A stretch of 64,000 bases of DNA from NCBI GenBank assembly GCA_021234155.1, contig JAJEKV010000008.1, positions 12,816,448 through 12,880,447 on the forward strand. The letters run 5' to 3'. The DNA is from Isoetes taiwanensis. Taxonomy: Eukaryota > Streptophyta > Lycopodiopsida > Isoetales > Isoetaceae. The notes under the pieces were generated by a model. It made no database searches and was not told the origin of the DNA. It saw only the letters and a list, made by a program, of their open reading frames with translations. Position 1 is the first letter of the stretch. Every line of letters begins with the position of its first letter. Below, piece after piece: positions 45,749 through 59,384 of the stretch. The position numbers and the translations under genes are program-made.

Positions 45749-46519
45749 CAATTTAGAAGACAATCTACGAGTCTAATATACCCCATTGGAATCCAACCCA
45801 TAATCGGGGAGCCAATAAATGCACCGATTGATGTGCGAAATATTCTCTCCATTGTTCCAAATCAAGGGTCTCGAATTTTTTCCTCGTAAACCCCAACGAA
45901 ACTTTCAATGGTGCACATCGAATTAACAAGAACCAATGGTTTCAAAATGTATCACATTATTCTCATAGATATTTACAACCCAAAGGATGACATGCGATGA
46001 GCTTGACAACATAAGGTTTGCAAATTATCTCAGGCATAAGGTTTTGGCAGTGGTTGACCGAAAAATGGGGGTTAGGGTTTTGAGAAAAGGAAATTTAGTT
46101 TGCAATCAATAGTTCGAAATAGAATTTGTTGGTCGGCATTTGTTCTTGAAAGCATGGCATGGCAAAAAGGCATGGCATCGGAAAGCATGGGGCCGAAGGT
46201 AGGAGGTCCTTGAGAAGTTTTTGCACTCATGCATTTGCTCTATTCACTCTGTTGCACTCGGGGAAGCAATGACCATATCGAAGGCGCTCGCCACCCCGCC
46301 AAGGACGCGTAGGGCTTCCGGCGCCTTTGTTGTTTCCTCTTGTTATATGCCAAATGAAGGGCTGTGGAATTTCCACATCAGATCCACGTATAAATTTGCA
46401 CACCCCATACGGCTATTATACGTATATACATACATGGTATACTTCAATCTACACACACAAAAATGCACGAACACCATTGCATTCAAAAAAGAGATAAGAG
46501 CAAAGAATAGAATATAATA

Positions 46520-47790
46520 GAATAGAATAGAATAGGTTTTTAGCGTCCAAGGAGACCAGGAATTGGCCTATGGGACCCAAATAAAAAAGAAGCGACAAGC
46601 GTATTCATTACCGAGGATTAAAAACCCCGCCCAGAAGTTTTTGAGGAAAAACCTTAGCGATAATAAGTATCGGCATTTTGTACAATTGTATAGGACAGTT
46701 CAATACCATCGGGAGGACACAAGCTGAGTCCATGCATCCATAACCTCACGGAGGTATGACCCCAACAAACCCAGCGACATGGTATTCAATAACTCATGCT
46801 TGGTGGCGGGCACTGTAAGTAACCGAACATAAAGCTCTTGGACATGGGCAAACGGAGGGGGATCTCGAGGGCATGACATTCATCCTCAATGGCATACGGT
46901 ATGGCCAGCAAAGCCTTTGCTCTCGTGCTTCAGATTAGCGTCATGTCTCAATCGAGGGCGATGTGCACCGTGCGAATGGAAGCTATAAGTCTGCGCTTTT
47001 TTCATGCCATTTGGGTGTACAAATGCTGGTCTTGGGCCTCTCGTGAACCTAGGATTGACTTCTTTGTGATAGTGTTACCCCGACTTAACATCGTCGAACA
47101 TCGCATCGAGCTTGTGAAGGAAAGTAGGATCTAGGTATAGCTTAAGGGCCTTCGATCTTTCTTTGTCCTTACATGTATGCATCTGTTTACTGTACACCCA
47201 GTGAGAAAACCGAGTTTGCTTGTCCTTTCGGCGGGGCTTTTCGGGCATTGGGGACCCATCGCCACATGGCCAAAGCAAGGTTGGGGAAAAGCGTGTATCA
47301 CCCATAGCAACCACCTCCCCGGAAGTAAATGATATGGCGTTCCAATGCAGCCCATTGAAGGGGTAGAAAACTGTCTCTGGAGTAGGATCTGGTATGGAAC
47401 TGTGGACTTTACTCCAAGGGCTCGTGCCAAGAAGGCTTTACGCACCTGCTGAGGTCATTCGGTGTTGAGGGATATCAGGACCCCACATACGCTCCATACA
47501 AAAGGGACAGGAAGGCTGAAACAAGTGTGGTTGGTGGCCCCGACGCATACGCTTCGCCTTAATTATGATTGCTTTCCACATTTGTGACCCCGCAACTGAT
47601 GGCAACATCCCAATGGGTGGTAGTAGAGAACTTCGATCCCCAAGTACTTGTAGGTGGACCCACCCTACATCTTGTCCCCTGGTAAGTGAATGAGGGAAGC
47701 CTTGGGCGTGGCGGGATGATGAAACTAGCGACACCCTAGTTTTGGCCAAAGTTAACTTCGCATGCCAATGAATCGGCAAAAAATGTCAAG
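46520..47790 (-). pseudogene. LINE-C: RT C-terminus and 3' end
   Basis: Minus-strand frames in order: KLTLAKTRVSLVSSS (47,779 on; motif D-like), VHLQVLGDRSSLLPPIGMLP and AIIIKAKRMRRGHQPHLFQPS (post-palm region), MERMWGPDIPQ, then RKAFLARALGVKSTVPYQILL (about 47,440-47,380). This last resembles the LINE-A segment KKFLLAELGVKMQTPYQMML. A change of frame follows (NAISFTSGEVVAMGDTRF) and a C-terminal part (ELYVRLLTVPATKHELL, YLREVMDAW at 46,740-46,860). The 3' UTR ends in GGACGCTAAAAACC and a (TATTC)n tail at about 46,505-46,535. The 5' half is missing. Confidence 0.7.
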
Positions 47791-47799
47791 AGCATCCGG

Positions 47800-49600
47800 T
47801 GGACGTTGCATGTCCTAAAGAAGAGTGAAGAAACAGATAAGAATAATTTAGAGTGAAGAGGTAGCATTTATCGAGAATGTGTGACATAGCACAAGAACCT
47901 TCGCAATTTCAGCGGGAAATTTCATGCTTGAACTTGAAACTTCAAGCAAAGTAGATTCCCAAATTTGGTAGAAATTCCACAAAGTAGGTTCCCAAATTTG
48001 AAGAGCAAGAAGAGGAGGCGGGTCTTGGCTTATCTCCACCTAAACAAGATCCTACATACTAATCTTGTTTGAGGTCATGGCTTATCTTGTGCAGTCATGT
48101 CTATCCACGAGCCCCATGAGCCCCGCCCGGCAACAATCCTTGGAAAACATAGCCATAGCGTAAACCGAGTAGATCAAAGAGAGTTGGAGTCTTCTTCTGA
48201 ACCTCTGCAGCACTCCTCCGAACCTCCCAACCACCCAATGCTCCAATTTATGCAAACTTCAAAGCTCGATTCTAGAGCTTTCAAAGTCTAAGTTGAAAGC
48301 CACGGATTCATAAACTTCGAAGTTACATAGAAGCCTCAAGAAAAGGCCTCAGGGGACTTGTGTAGGTAGATAAACAAAGCAGAAAGCAAAGAGGAAAGCA
48401 AAGAGGAAACGAAGCAGGAAGCAATTATGCTTGGATTCCATAGCATCAGATCTCTATTCACATGACTAACAAAACTAGACACAAACAACAGAAGCGACTG
48501 CCAAGCACAATTCCCATCTCATCCTCACTACCAATGTCTTTTGTTTCTCAAAAACTCTTGCCCTGTAAAACAACCAACCATTTAGTTATTAATACACAAC
48601 CAAACATTTTATAATGAAGAGACTGTAAAGAGCTCAAAGAACAAGTGCTTGAATGTCGGCACAAAACAGAGAACTAAGATAGAGGCTGTGCACAATAAAA
48701 ACAGAGATAGAGGTTGTCTGCATCACCATGGTCCTCCCCTAGAATCCACGCTGCATGTCAGTATTGCAACATAATTAGCAGCACATGTTTGGCTGAAACA
48801 GAAGTGTTCATACATACTACAAAATGCTCTCAGGACTTCTAAGTCCTTGAAAGAGAGACGTGTTGGTTCTACATATACATATTTTATAAGTTGCAATTCA
48901 GTCTACATTTTTTACAAAAAAAAAAAAAAAAAAAACTCATGTCCATCTATGCCTTCTGGAGTTCAAGGTGGATATAAAAAAAATGCTATTATTATTACCT
49001 TTGTAGAGCAAGAAAACAATATGCTATTTTCAAAAAATTGGAAACTAAGCGGGTCAATTTGGACTCTGATTGATTTGCACTAGGTAGAGTCGCTTTGAAT
49101 CAACTTGCCAAGGATTGATCTATGGTGACCAATTTTTCTCGCGATCGGCCCACTTTTTAGCCATGTTTTGCTTCGTTAGCCTCTTTTTTTCTTATATTTG
49201 TTCTGTGCCATTATGTTTCTTTGTCTAGTCTCTCTTTGTCTAGCTTCTCCTACGCCATCACCGGACCTTCCTAATATAACCTTAATTATGTTTTCGTGTG
49301 CAGCATTACTGTAATTAGATGCATTATTAATGCGCTATAGTTGCATCAAGAGGATCCATAATATGCTAATCTCTATAAGCCATAGCTTAGAATGATGCAT
49401 CTACATGAAAACCCTGCCTAATCGACATCAAGCATACTTTTTTTACAATTTTTAATGCTTTTATCCGCTGCAAAATCTCACGTTCTTCTGTTTGCCATCA
49501 CGTTCTTCTGCTTGCCATCAAGTTTTTGCTGGAGAGGGTCTTCTGGCAAAGGCTTCTTCATTTCATCAAGGGCTAATAGGAAAAACAGGCTTCTGGCTAT
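47800..49600. other. No gene recognised
   Basis: Short frames only. An A20 tract at 48,916-48,935 could be the tail of a plus-strand retrocopy, but no flanking duplication was found. Confidence 0.4.
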
Positions 49601-49601
49601 T

Positions 49602-50241
49602 TCATTTCTTCTTTTCTTCTTTCTTTTGGATCTTTCGGCACAGTTTCTGCTGGCAAAGGTCTTCCTGCAAAGGCTTCTTCATTTTAACAAGGGTTAAGCA
49701 GGGTCGAGCATCCCAATTATATGGGTGTGATTGATGGGCCGTGAGAGATCTCCACCGATTTGATCCGCGAATGTACCGCACCTCTTCGAGGAGTTCTATT
49801 GAAGGAGCTTCTTGTAGCATTTCCTTCAATCTCATCGCTAGCCCACATGCGTTAGAAGTCTTGAGTCTCCCCTGGCTCGAGATAATCCACAAATTGATAG
49901 ATCATTTTGATTTGCTAGTTCTAGCTCTAGCTGGCAATGTCGACAAATTGAAAGGATTCTACCTGTTTTCGGCAACTCAAAATACGTATTAGGTAATCAA
50001 AAAAATCTTCTCTTGCCCTAGGATTGTAGCCATCAAGATCATCACTTAACATCTTCTTTTAGTCTCGGGACTATAGCCATTAAAAATCATCACAATTGAG
50101 CCAATTATCATTGGTAACTAGCTTGAATTGGGCCTTCTTGGATCACGGAAAAGCATACGTTCTTGCTCTTTTTGTTTCTGGAGCAAATTCATTCATATCA
50201 TCACCAAAAACATCGTGGAAATTCCTCTTCCTTGAACCCAT
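49602..50241 (-). pseudogene. Possible 5' coding fragment of an unknown gene
   Basis: From ATG at about 50,241 the minus strand reads MGSRKRNFHDVFGDDMNEF and APETKRARTYAF, then a TGA, then SKKAQFKLVTNDNWLNCDDF. A duplicated segment follows (DDFNGYSPETKR / DDLDGYNPRARED) and FFDYLIRILSCRKQ (about 49,975). A 96-codon frame (49,892-49,602: LAMRLKEMLQEAPSIELLEEV) continues on the same strand. Composition is protein-like and the pieces are collinear, but I do not recognise the family, and stops separate them. Confidence 0.3.
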
Positions 50242-50254
50242 GGTTTACTCACGT

Positions 50255-51955
50255 ACCATGGTTTCTTAATAGGAAAAGGCTATAGCGAGAGGCAACTCAC
50301 GAACTCGGGCAGTGGCACCATGGATCTTCCATAAAATGTCACATCATCTTTTTATTGAATTCATAGAATTAAATGAGATTCAACCGGATTTCAATTCATT
50401 AGCAACCGGGCGGGACCATATGCGGAAGTCACACAATATGTTTGGAATCATGAAGAACTAAAGCGGGATATAGTCGATAAATCCGCCAAATATCGTGGGC
50501 CATGCGGATTGTGGGAGTGTTTTTCGGGTTTTTCAGCCAATGAGGAAATTGGCCCCTGATGCATTATCCAACATGAGGGTTTTTTTTTTTTGGTTAGAAT
50601 AAGCTTAAAGAAATGTACCTATCGATCTCTAGGATGTCCCGACCAAGAAATAGTAGAGTCGTATTTCTTCACGAATGAAACTTCACGGTCTTATATAGGT
50701 AGTGAAGAGATGTTCATCAACAACTAGTTTATGTGTGCATATAGGTGCTAGATTATGCGAGCATGGTAATTATCTAAATTGAATTGAGTTTTGGATGTGT
50801 TCCTTTTCATTCAAATGTTTACTTTTAAGTATAGACTAGTTATGGTGCGGCGTTCAGGGACTTTAGATCCGTATGAACTTCGAAATGGGGCTTTGGGAAA
50901 TTTGTGTTAAAATATATATAGTGGAACGGGAAATGGTTTGATATATTGCAATAATGTTTATGACTTGCAAATGTTCTAAAAATATATACCACTCCATTCA
51001 TATTTCATGGATCAATTAAAATTGTGGATGGCTATTCTAATCACCACTTTCGAATAAATAGCATGTGCTTTTGGATGGGAAAAACAGGAGTTTTATATAT
51101 ATGTATTGTTTGTTCTCCTTGGGTTGTTTATCATTTCGATTCTTTCTGTAGTGCTAATAATGTATTACGTTAAGGTCGCATTAATATTTTTTGAGTAGAC
51201 TAACAAATCATTGAACCAACAAACTTGAAGAGTTATTAGACATAGACATGAAAAGCTACGTGCAAAAGCCAGGTGTACTACTTGTATTATATCCAACCAT
51301 GGAGTTATTGTTGTAGTATAGTTGTAATTTTGTTGGCGTGAACCCTATTAGTTTTTATGGCATCTGCGACCATTCAAAAGACACTCTTGCTTATGATCCA
51401 TCAATGAGTGTGGCCATGTCGCGTCATATCGGGGTTGTCGATCCTAGGAGGGGAGTGATTCGACAAAGGTTGCGAACCGGGGATGTGATGCATGCATGCT
51501 CAACTTTAGTGTGGCTATGCTAAAATCAAGCTCGAAAACCTATTGTATGGTAGGGCAACACAATATTTTATACTTATCCAATGAAGAATTTAAGCCAATC
51601 GTAATTTTTATTGGAAGAACAAAAGGATTTATTAAATAGTGCTATAAACTTATGCACCATAGCGTCACACTTATGCATCTAGCATATATATTGGAACGAA
51701 GTTGCATAATTATTGAACTGAAGTTGGCATCTATTAATTATAAAGGATATATATTAGAAAAAATGTATTGGACTTACCAAGTTGCACAACCATGAAACTA
51801 TAGTCATATAAAAGATTCAGACATTTCCAATCTAGAAGCCCTTTCCCACCACAAAAAGACCAGAAATGTCTATGAAAATTGGAGATTGGCATTGAATGGA
51901 GTCAAGTAAATGCTGGGCAATATGCTGCAATACTTGCACAGCATTCCATGCATGA
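50255..51955. other. No gene recognised
   Basis: AT-rich sequence with no motif in any frame; the longest frame is 61 codons. Confidence 0.45.
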
Positions 51956-52320
51956 CTACACACTTGGCTCTATGACACTATGACACTGTGATTTTTCAAC
52001 CACACATTTACATCACATAAACAGTTAAATGCCACAACAAGAAGTAGATGCTGGGCATATTCACATCACATAAACAGTTGAAGCAATAATTCATCGTTCC
52101 ACAATATCAAGTAGATGTTAGGCAGTATGCCAAAATACTCATTACACACTTGGCTATGTGATTCTTCAACTAAACATTTACAGCACATAAAAGAGTTGGA
52201 TGCAATAGCTTGCCATTCCGCAATATCAATTAGAAATTGGCATGGTAGATCTTTGGGTGATACGAGAACATCAAGTAATGCTCTCAATACATGTTGGCCA
52301 ATCTCTAGCTAAAAAGATGC
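51956..52320. repeat. Imperfect repeats with a minus-strand frame
   Basis: ACACTTGGCT-TATG...CAACCACACATTTACA..CACATAAA is seen at 51,960-52,025 and, diverged, at 52,145-52,192. ACATCACATAAACAGTT is also doubled (about 52,010 and 52,063). The minus-strand frame 52,287-52,066 (73 codons) reads across one unit (QFLIDIAEWQAIASNSF) and is not recognised. Confidence 0.4.
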
Positions 52321-54620
52321 TTATACATAGCGAACAAAAGTGCATGTGAACATGCCTTGTTAGATTTTGAAGATCAAGAGGTTAGATTTTTTTGCGGCAT
52401 GGGAGGATAATAAACAAAAATGCGGTGAACATCTTTGTTAGATTTTGAAGATCGGGAAGATGCTTGGCCAATGGGATGCTTTCGGTTGAGATCGACTTAA
52501 CAAAACCTATATGAATAGGAGCGACCAATTCAAAATGACATGGTAGAAGCATTACTTATAAGGATAAGTAATGCAAACACCTTTTGATTTGTATGTAAAA
52601 CGTTCCAACACTTCCTTACAAGTCAAATGTTTGGCAGGGAATCCATATGATCTTCTCAGAGCATCCTCATGATTGACATCTTTTAAAGGGTCTATGTAGA
52701 GAAATTAGGATAGTGTTGTGTTGCAAATATGTAGCATAATAACGGGGGTTGGTTTTTGTATTTTTGTACTATTTTTCTATGGTTTTCATATGGTTTTGAA
52801 AGTGTATTGCATGGGGACTACTAATTGGTATATCTAGAGTGCACATACTTTTGCATTAATTTTAGTGTTTTTTTGTTCAATGGTTTTAGACCCATGTGCA
52901 TATTGTATTTTTTCTCAATTAGCTTATTGAGGCTCGTTGACATGCAACCCTCGAGCCATTTAGAAATAGGGTTTGCTAGATAGGGTTTTTAGCCTGAAGG
53001 CACAAATTCTGAGGTGGAGCACCAAAAGTCTTTGCTTTCGGAGGCATGTCGAACATCATTTGTTTTGATATGGGATGGCGGCCTCGTTGTATTCGATCAT
53101 CGAGATCGATGCTGTTGTAATGATGGAACCCATTTCGAGACCTAGCAAATGGCGGTTTATGGGTGCAGAGATCTTTGGGGGTACGTGAAGAGCTCCGCCT
53201 TGTTTTGGTGTGTGTCGGAGAGCGAGAGAGTGATGGGCGGCTAATGCAGCGCTTGAAGCTTCGATGCTGTCACATACACTTTCTTGATGAACTTGGTCAA
53301 TGGTGTGCATACAAGGCAACAAGGCAAGGAATGTTACATCATGGATATACATATTTATTTGAAAAATGATGAAAAATTCGGCCATCAAGTTGACAATAAA
53401 TAGGAGGCGATGGATTGGATACGGATATTGCTAATGAAAGCACATCTTGAAAATGGCTAATAATAATCTGAGTGCCTCCATGCTCTCTTTTTGGGTGCGA
53501 AAGCTGAATGACATTGCAGGGCTATCATAGAGAATACGAATGGAGAGCGACAATGGCTCCTTGAGGCCTTTTTCACAAATGCTGAAATTAATATGTGATT
53601 GCATTGCGATCATTAGGAATCATACAAAATTTGGATTCTTGCTATGGAGAAAAAGAATGAATTGACTCAAATTTTGCGGGGAAAGACATATATTGCCCAA
53701 GTTGTTCGGGCTATAGTGCCACATTTTTTTGCTTATGGTGCCAATTAGAAAGTGGCAAAAACGCACCTGTCTGGGGTAAAACTCTAAATTTATTCTTACA
53801 AGAAACATGCAAACATCTCGTTTTTTATCTTTGATATAAAGGGATTTTTCAGGGCGGGATGGAAACCCTGGACAATGTTGTGTGGCTCATGGGTTGGCCC
53901 TCTTGGCTAAAGCTAGATTGGGAACCCACTCTTCATCGGAAGGACCAAAAGGAACACGAAGCTTCATAGAAATGTTGAAAATGATGTAGCTTTATTACTA
54001 TGAGTCGGTCTGCGAGAATCTTCCTATGCATTTCACGTGCTAGGATATGGAAGTAGTTAGCCGACATTGCTACACAAGAATTTTTATAAAGCATTCTTTC
54101 AAATTCCCTCTTGAGTTATACAATGATCCGGTACCGGAGGATTTTTTATTATCGGAAGATTTTTTTTGCCTTGCTAAAGCTTTGGGTGATGAGCCTATGA
54201 AATGGTGAAGTCTATGGAATAGTGAGCATCTTATGTTTATGGCACATGGATTTGTTGGTGTGCAGTGAGAATGCAGAAATAGTGCTTTTCTTGAAGGAAT
54301 TTACATCTTGTTTTTGTTCTCTTGTTTTTGCTTCATTTGTGCAAAGGTTTAATTATTTTCCACAAGATAAGTTGTGAGATGGCTATTAGGATAATATGGG
54401 TTCAAATCCTATAAGATCTGCTATTGATAGCTCAATCTTAAATTGTACATCGATATTTTCTTATACACATTGCATATTCTCTTGCGACTAAATCACATGC
54501 AATGATGTACTTATCAATATTGGGCATGGTGCTTTGTCTCTTCCTAGTATAATTTCTCTCATTGTTCTAACATATGAAAAGACCTTCTAGAGGCGATGTG
54601 TAATCTTAAGTGTTTTTTTT
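52321..54620. other. No gene recognised
   Basis: Frames up to 110 codons (53,388-53,056, minus) have no motif support. AT-rich throughout. Confidence 0.4.
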
Positions 54621-54621
54621 T

Positions 54622-54767
54622 GGGCCCGAAGGGGCAAATTTTTAATATAACAATGACACACAACTACCATTAACATTATTACACAAACCATTGCATTTAA
54701 CACATTTAAATTAAAATCCCCTTAAACCCCCTTTGGTTTGGGGTGCATATTCACCGGGGGTTTACTC
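54622..54767. mobile_element. MITE copy 2: left half only
   Basis: Matches copy 1 from the GGGCCCGAAGGG terminus through ATATAACAA-GACACACAACTACCATTAA and CACATTTAAATTAAAATCCCC to the centre GGTGCATATTCACC, then breaks off after GGGGGTTT. The right arm is almost wholly deleted. Confidence 0.8.
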
Positions 54768-54769
54768 AA

Positions 54770-55811
54770 AAGCGGAGGCTGTCGGATGGGCATATTTGCC
54801 CTTTATTCAAAGATCTGGACCGTACATAGCGATCCTCGTTTGTGGGGTATGCATGTACAAGTTTTTATATCTTGTATATTAAAGTTTGTAAAATACTATA
54901 AGGTTTGAGAGAATGTACTTATAAGTCAAGCAACAATGAAACACATTGAGGAAGTTGAATTTTCATGTAAAATTACCATTACATGAGGTTCTACTATCAA
55001 TAGATGGCTACATGATCGAGAGAACCTTGGGACTTTGCATCAACAAAGCAAATCAAAGGCGTTATAAAATATGTACCACATGATAAATGAAAAAGCCAAT
55101 TCAATAAGCGATGCCATAGCAAAGCGCAAGTCTAGCAATAAAATGATCCTTTTGTTGCCCAAAGATAGAAGCCAATAATTTGGAATATCTAAAGCGAAAT
55201 TGAACTCATTAATTGTTGAACCGAAATATCGTTAAAGTCTCAACTAATTTTAGCAAAGAAAAGGATCTCAAAATCAATGCCGTGATGCAATGCGAACTAA
55301 TTCTAGAGAATCAAAAGCAAAAGAATCTTTAAATCAATATCCCAGTCCCAGGCTTACCTAAACCCTATCTCTAGAAGGCTTTATGTCAATGCGCAACTTG
55401 AAATCCTAGAATACAACATGTTCTAACCAAATCCAGCAATTTGAATTTCTCTCATTTCCAGATTTTCAAGCTCCATCAACACCTTTTTACCAATCAAACT
55501 AGGGCGACAATAACCGATTCACATGTGGTGGCAAATGAAATCCTTATAATTAAATGCATGCAACATGTATAAAAAGAATAGCAGGGTAGAAGCATGAAAG
55601 GGTGATTGAATTTTTTTGTATATTGATGTAAAAATTTGAACTGGGTTAAAGTGTTTGTAATGTACATTTTGAATTTTACATGGAGTTGCCTATCATTAAT
55701 AAAGGCGGTTGACGTACAATATTCTCCATAATTATACCAAATCCTCCGAAATCTTGTACTAGCTTCTCTATCAATAAAATCTAAATATCTTGCCTGCGAA
55801 AAAAAAAAAAA
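54770..55811 (+). other. Probable 3' end of a retroposed transcript
   Basis: AATAAA at 55,773-55,778 lies about 20 nt before an A13 tract (55,799-55,811), the layout of a polyadenylated transcript copied into DNA. The preceding TTGTACTAGCTTCTCTATC resembles the 3' end of the retrocopy at 34,130. The 5' limit and target-site duplication were not found. The upstream kilobase has no recognisable coding. Confidence 0.45.
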
Positions 55812-55989
55812 CTTTGGCGCACAAACATGGCTCCGGATTCTACCTCAACGAAAACTTGGCCCGAATCGATTATAGCTGCTCCTAAATCGAATGCATTTCA
55901 AGAAACAAATGTATCTTGAAGAAATTGAAATCCCTTTCCTTCAAGCAAATTAATACAAATCCCTTCAGCGATAATACAAAATCACGGTT

Positions 55990-58900
55990 AATAATCGATT
56001 TTTTGTGCGGGATGTTGTATCCCCTTTTGAGAATGGATCGATGTCTTAAAGCACCAGTTGAAGAAGAAACTATGGAAGAAGGATTGGACTCTCATGCAAG
56101 CACTTGAGGTCGAAGATCGGGTTGATTTCAATCCTCTGTTGATGAAGTTTGGAAAGCTTGTTACAAGCGAGGCAAAGAAAATGAAGCGAGAGGGTTTGTA
56201 GGGGTGGATGCGTGACAAAGCCCAATTAGAAGAAAGGTAAATATACGTAAATCTCATAATGAATGAGGTATCAAATTTGACTCCAAAACGACAAAGTATA
56301 TTTGCAAGAAGATTATTGCGGGACAAAAGATTGCAATTCCTATTTGAGCCAGTCATTGGAAGGCCTCAAGAGGCTATCGCGAAAACAGTCTGGTAAAAGA
56401 ATTTAAAGGATAGCCTCAAGGCGTCAAAAATGCAAATAGCAAATGCAACCGGACTTGCTGCAAAAGCATTCGTACTATCTATGGTGGTTGGAGAGGAAGG
56501 AGAATTACGAGAAGACTTCACTAGCGACTAAGTTCTTTGAAAATACATCCTAGAAATATGAAACTAGCGATTGGAGAGAAGGAAAAGAATGTCACTAGGT
56601 GGAACAAATGTGGGCATTAGCGAGGTGAAATCCAAGAACAAATACGATAGATCGGGGCTATGAAGGATATGGTTGCTCAATTTTGGTTAGATAACTCAAA
56701 GGTTTCACCAAAAATTAGAGATGTCATGAAGAAGAGGACACAACCAATTCAATATATTGACATTGGCTACCGAATAATCGTAATTTAAAACATGAATTGC
56801 ATCTTGTTTTCAGAATAAAGATGTTTTTATTTTTTAAATGTTGATGTAAAGTTTGTAGATTTCTTTACTTTTTGGAATAATAAAGATGTCTTTTATTTTG
56901 TAACACCGATGTAAAGTTTGTATGATTTCTTTACTTTTTGAATGTAATGTAGATGCGATGATGCCCTAGTTGTTCTACATGGAAATGTCAAATTATTTCA
57001 TGGCAACATTACATGTATATTTGTTTACATGTATATTACGGATGTATATTTGTTTACATGTATATTATTCGGATGTATTGTAGATGTAGGCGTAACTAAG
57101 AAGAAATTAGTGTGGAGATGTATTAATTGTCAAAAATTATGTGACTTCATAGTAAATGAAATAAAATTCATGTCGAGAATGTACATGTATGTGTGGGAGT
57201 TTAGGGTCTTGAATATGTAAAAGATTTGTATGTAATGTAATGTAATGAGGTGACTAATTTTATTTCTTTGTAATTTTCTACATTTGAATTATTCAATTTT
57301 GTGGATCATTATCGGAGGTTCTGGATTGGGCTTAGGCAATTTGAATACTTAAAACCTTCTTGCATTAGAAAGCTAAAGGAAAGAAACACATGTTGTTGCG
57401 TGAAACATGAGCAATCGAATCGCACAAAGGGCATTTAATTTGATGAGGTCAAGACTCCATGAAAATTGTTCGTGCAATTGTGGTGTGTGCGCATCCGAAG
57501 CTCATCTTTGGAATATGTCAAACCAAGGACAAGACATTTGATAATGTTAGCACATTTTGGAGGGCTATGGTATGTGAAGCGTGACGAACAAAAGTGGCAT
57601 AAGCTACAATGTATCAAATCCATTGTGGAAAGCGTGGGAAACAATTAATTGAGTTGTGTCCAAGAGAATACAAGGAGCGCATTGATCAAACGCTTGATTG
57701 GCAAGTCTATGGTTACGTTAATGAGCCCTCGAAGAAAGGAACTTCATGAAGACTAAAGCTAATTGACAAGAAAGGCAGCCCGGTAATATGTTGGATAACA
57801 TGTTTGATCATATGTCGGTTTGTATATCATAACTTTGTGGCACATTGGCCGAGCAAACAATTCAAAGGAATCCATGAAGAGTCTTATTGATGATACCGTA
57901 TTATCAGTTGTTGATTTCTCGGAGAATTATACTTTGAAGCCATTCAACGAGATTCAAGCACAACATTGGTACAATGAACAAATCAGCATATTGGTCCACA
58001 TCACGATGTTCAAGGTACAGGGTAAAATGAGGAAATGTGTGCACTTCTTTATTTAGGATGACAAAACACATGATACTCACTTTGTACAAAAAGCATTCAA
58101 GATGCACCTCAATTGGCCTGAAAAGAAAATGGTGCTGGTCATTAGTTTGGTTACGTGGTGTGCAGCCCAATTCAAGTCGAGAAGAGCTTTCTATCATGTA
58201 ACTAGGTATCATCAAGAGCATAAGATCGAGAATGCTTCGGAATTTCTTTGGCTCGGGACATGGGAAGGGCACACATGGCGGAGAAGGAGCCATAGCCAAA
58301 CTATGGCTCGAGGCGCAACTAAAAAGAAAAAAGGATGGGAAAGTGATAAAAAATGCAGAAACTGCATGTGAGGTTCTTGAAGAGAAAATTTCTGATGTGG
58401 AAAGGGTATTTTGGAAGGTGTCTGACATTGACCGTTCCCAAAGATTTGATGTGCTCCCAGTGAAAGGGGTGCAATCTCTTCATTGCGTATCATCCATAGA
58501 TCAAATGATCAAACAAAGTTAATGTGTAGATCTCTTTCATGTTTTTGTAAGGCATGCATCAATTTTGATTGGCCTGCTTGTGAGAATTTTGATCATTGTG
58601 GCGGTGGGAGTTGAGAAAACTAGAGCCTACAAACGGGGACAATGTTGAAGAAGATGGGTAATGCAGGCAGAGGACTTGTGGGCAAATGGCGTGGACAATG
58701 TGGATGAGACGGTGCGGGGTTGGAGATTATTTTGCATCATTCACATCCCGGACAATTATGAAAGGGTCCCTTATTATCTCATCCAAAGGTACGAAGTGAA
58801 ACATGCCCTCGAAGAAGACACCAAGGATGACTATGGAAATGAATTTTATTGTGGTAATGAAGTTATATTTGGTAACTACTTTGAATTGATTCACGGTTTG

Positions 58901-59079
58901 CCATCAAAAGTAAAAGCTTATTCAAGGAAAGAAAGTTCTTGTCCATCCCGAAGTCGATGAATTGGGGTGAGATTTCCATGGACCCGATCAAACATAAGAT
59001 TAAAGGTACATCTTATGCATATGAACTGACTAACTATTGGCATGAAATGTTTGGGAAATTTGCTTTGCCGAGATTGTAG
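55990..59079 (+). pseudogene. Decayed transposase-like gene (SDG-QFKS / GHGKG family)
   Basis: Collinear blocks on the plus strand: VDFNPLLMKFGKLVTSEAKK (56,120-56,180), LTPKRQSIFARRLLRDKRLQ (about 56,280-56,340), MVAQFWLDNSKVSPKIRDVM (56,670-56,730), a CNCGVCASEAHLWNM Cys pair region (57,475), a segment equivalent to HNFVAHW (57,825-57,850), VVDFSENYTLKPFNEIQAQHW (57,910-57,970) with the ISILVHIT strand, AQFKSRRAFYHVTRYHQEH (58,166-58,220), NFFGSGHGKGTHGGEGAIAK (58,235-58,300), then KERKFLSIPKSMNWGEISMD (58,925-58,985) to a TAG at 59,077. The pattern is an RNase H-like catalytic domain found in a transposase-like family widespread in plants and animals that I cannot name with certainty. At least eight stops or frameshifts are present. 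Confidence 0.6.
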
Positions 59080-59227
59080 AATCTACGAATCGTTAACCAT
59101 TTGTTGAAGTAACTTTTCTATGCACTAAGGCATGGACTTGCAAACCGAATGTGTCGAGAATGTGAACCGATTAAAACACAAACATTAATATATTGTTTAT
59201 ATAGTTCCAAGACTGTTATACTTAGTG

Positions 59228-59382
59228 TAAGTTGTAAAAAACACTGTAAGCAGAAGGTCTCAAGATTCAAGATTCAAGACTCAAGATTCATACAGAAGGT
59301 CCTGCAATGTGAGATCAGCAATGGTCCTGTTCCCAAAAATTGTGAGAAGAGTGTCCAGGACAGCTGTTTGGAAGTTGGTGAA
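59228..59382 (+). other. Short spacer with CAAGATT repeats
   Basis: CAAGATT is repeated four times at 59,258-59,288. No other feature seen. Confidence 0.5.
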
Positions 59383-59384
59383 GT

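Noticed and set aside
53056-53388. 110-codon minus-strand frame
   Set aside because: No recognisable domain and an overlapping 68-codon frame on the other strand; looks like chance.
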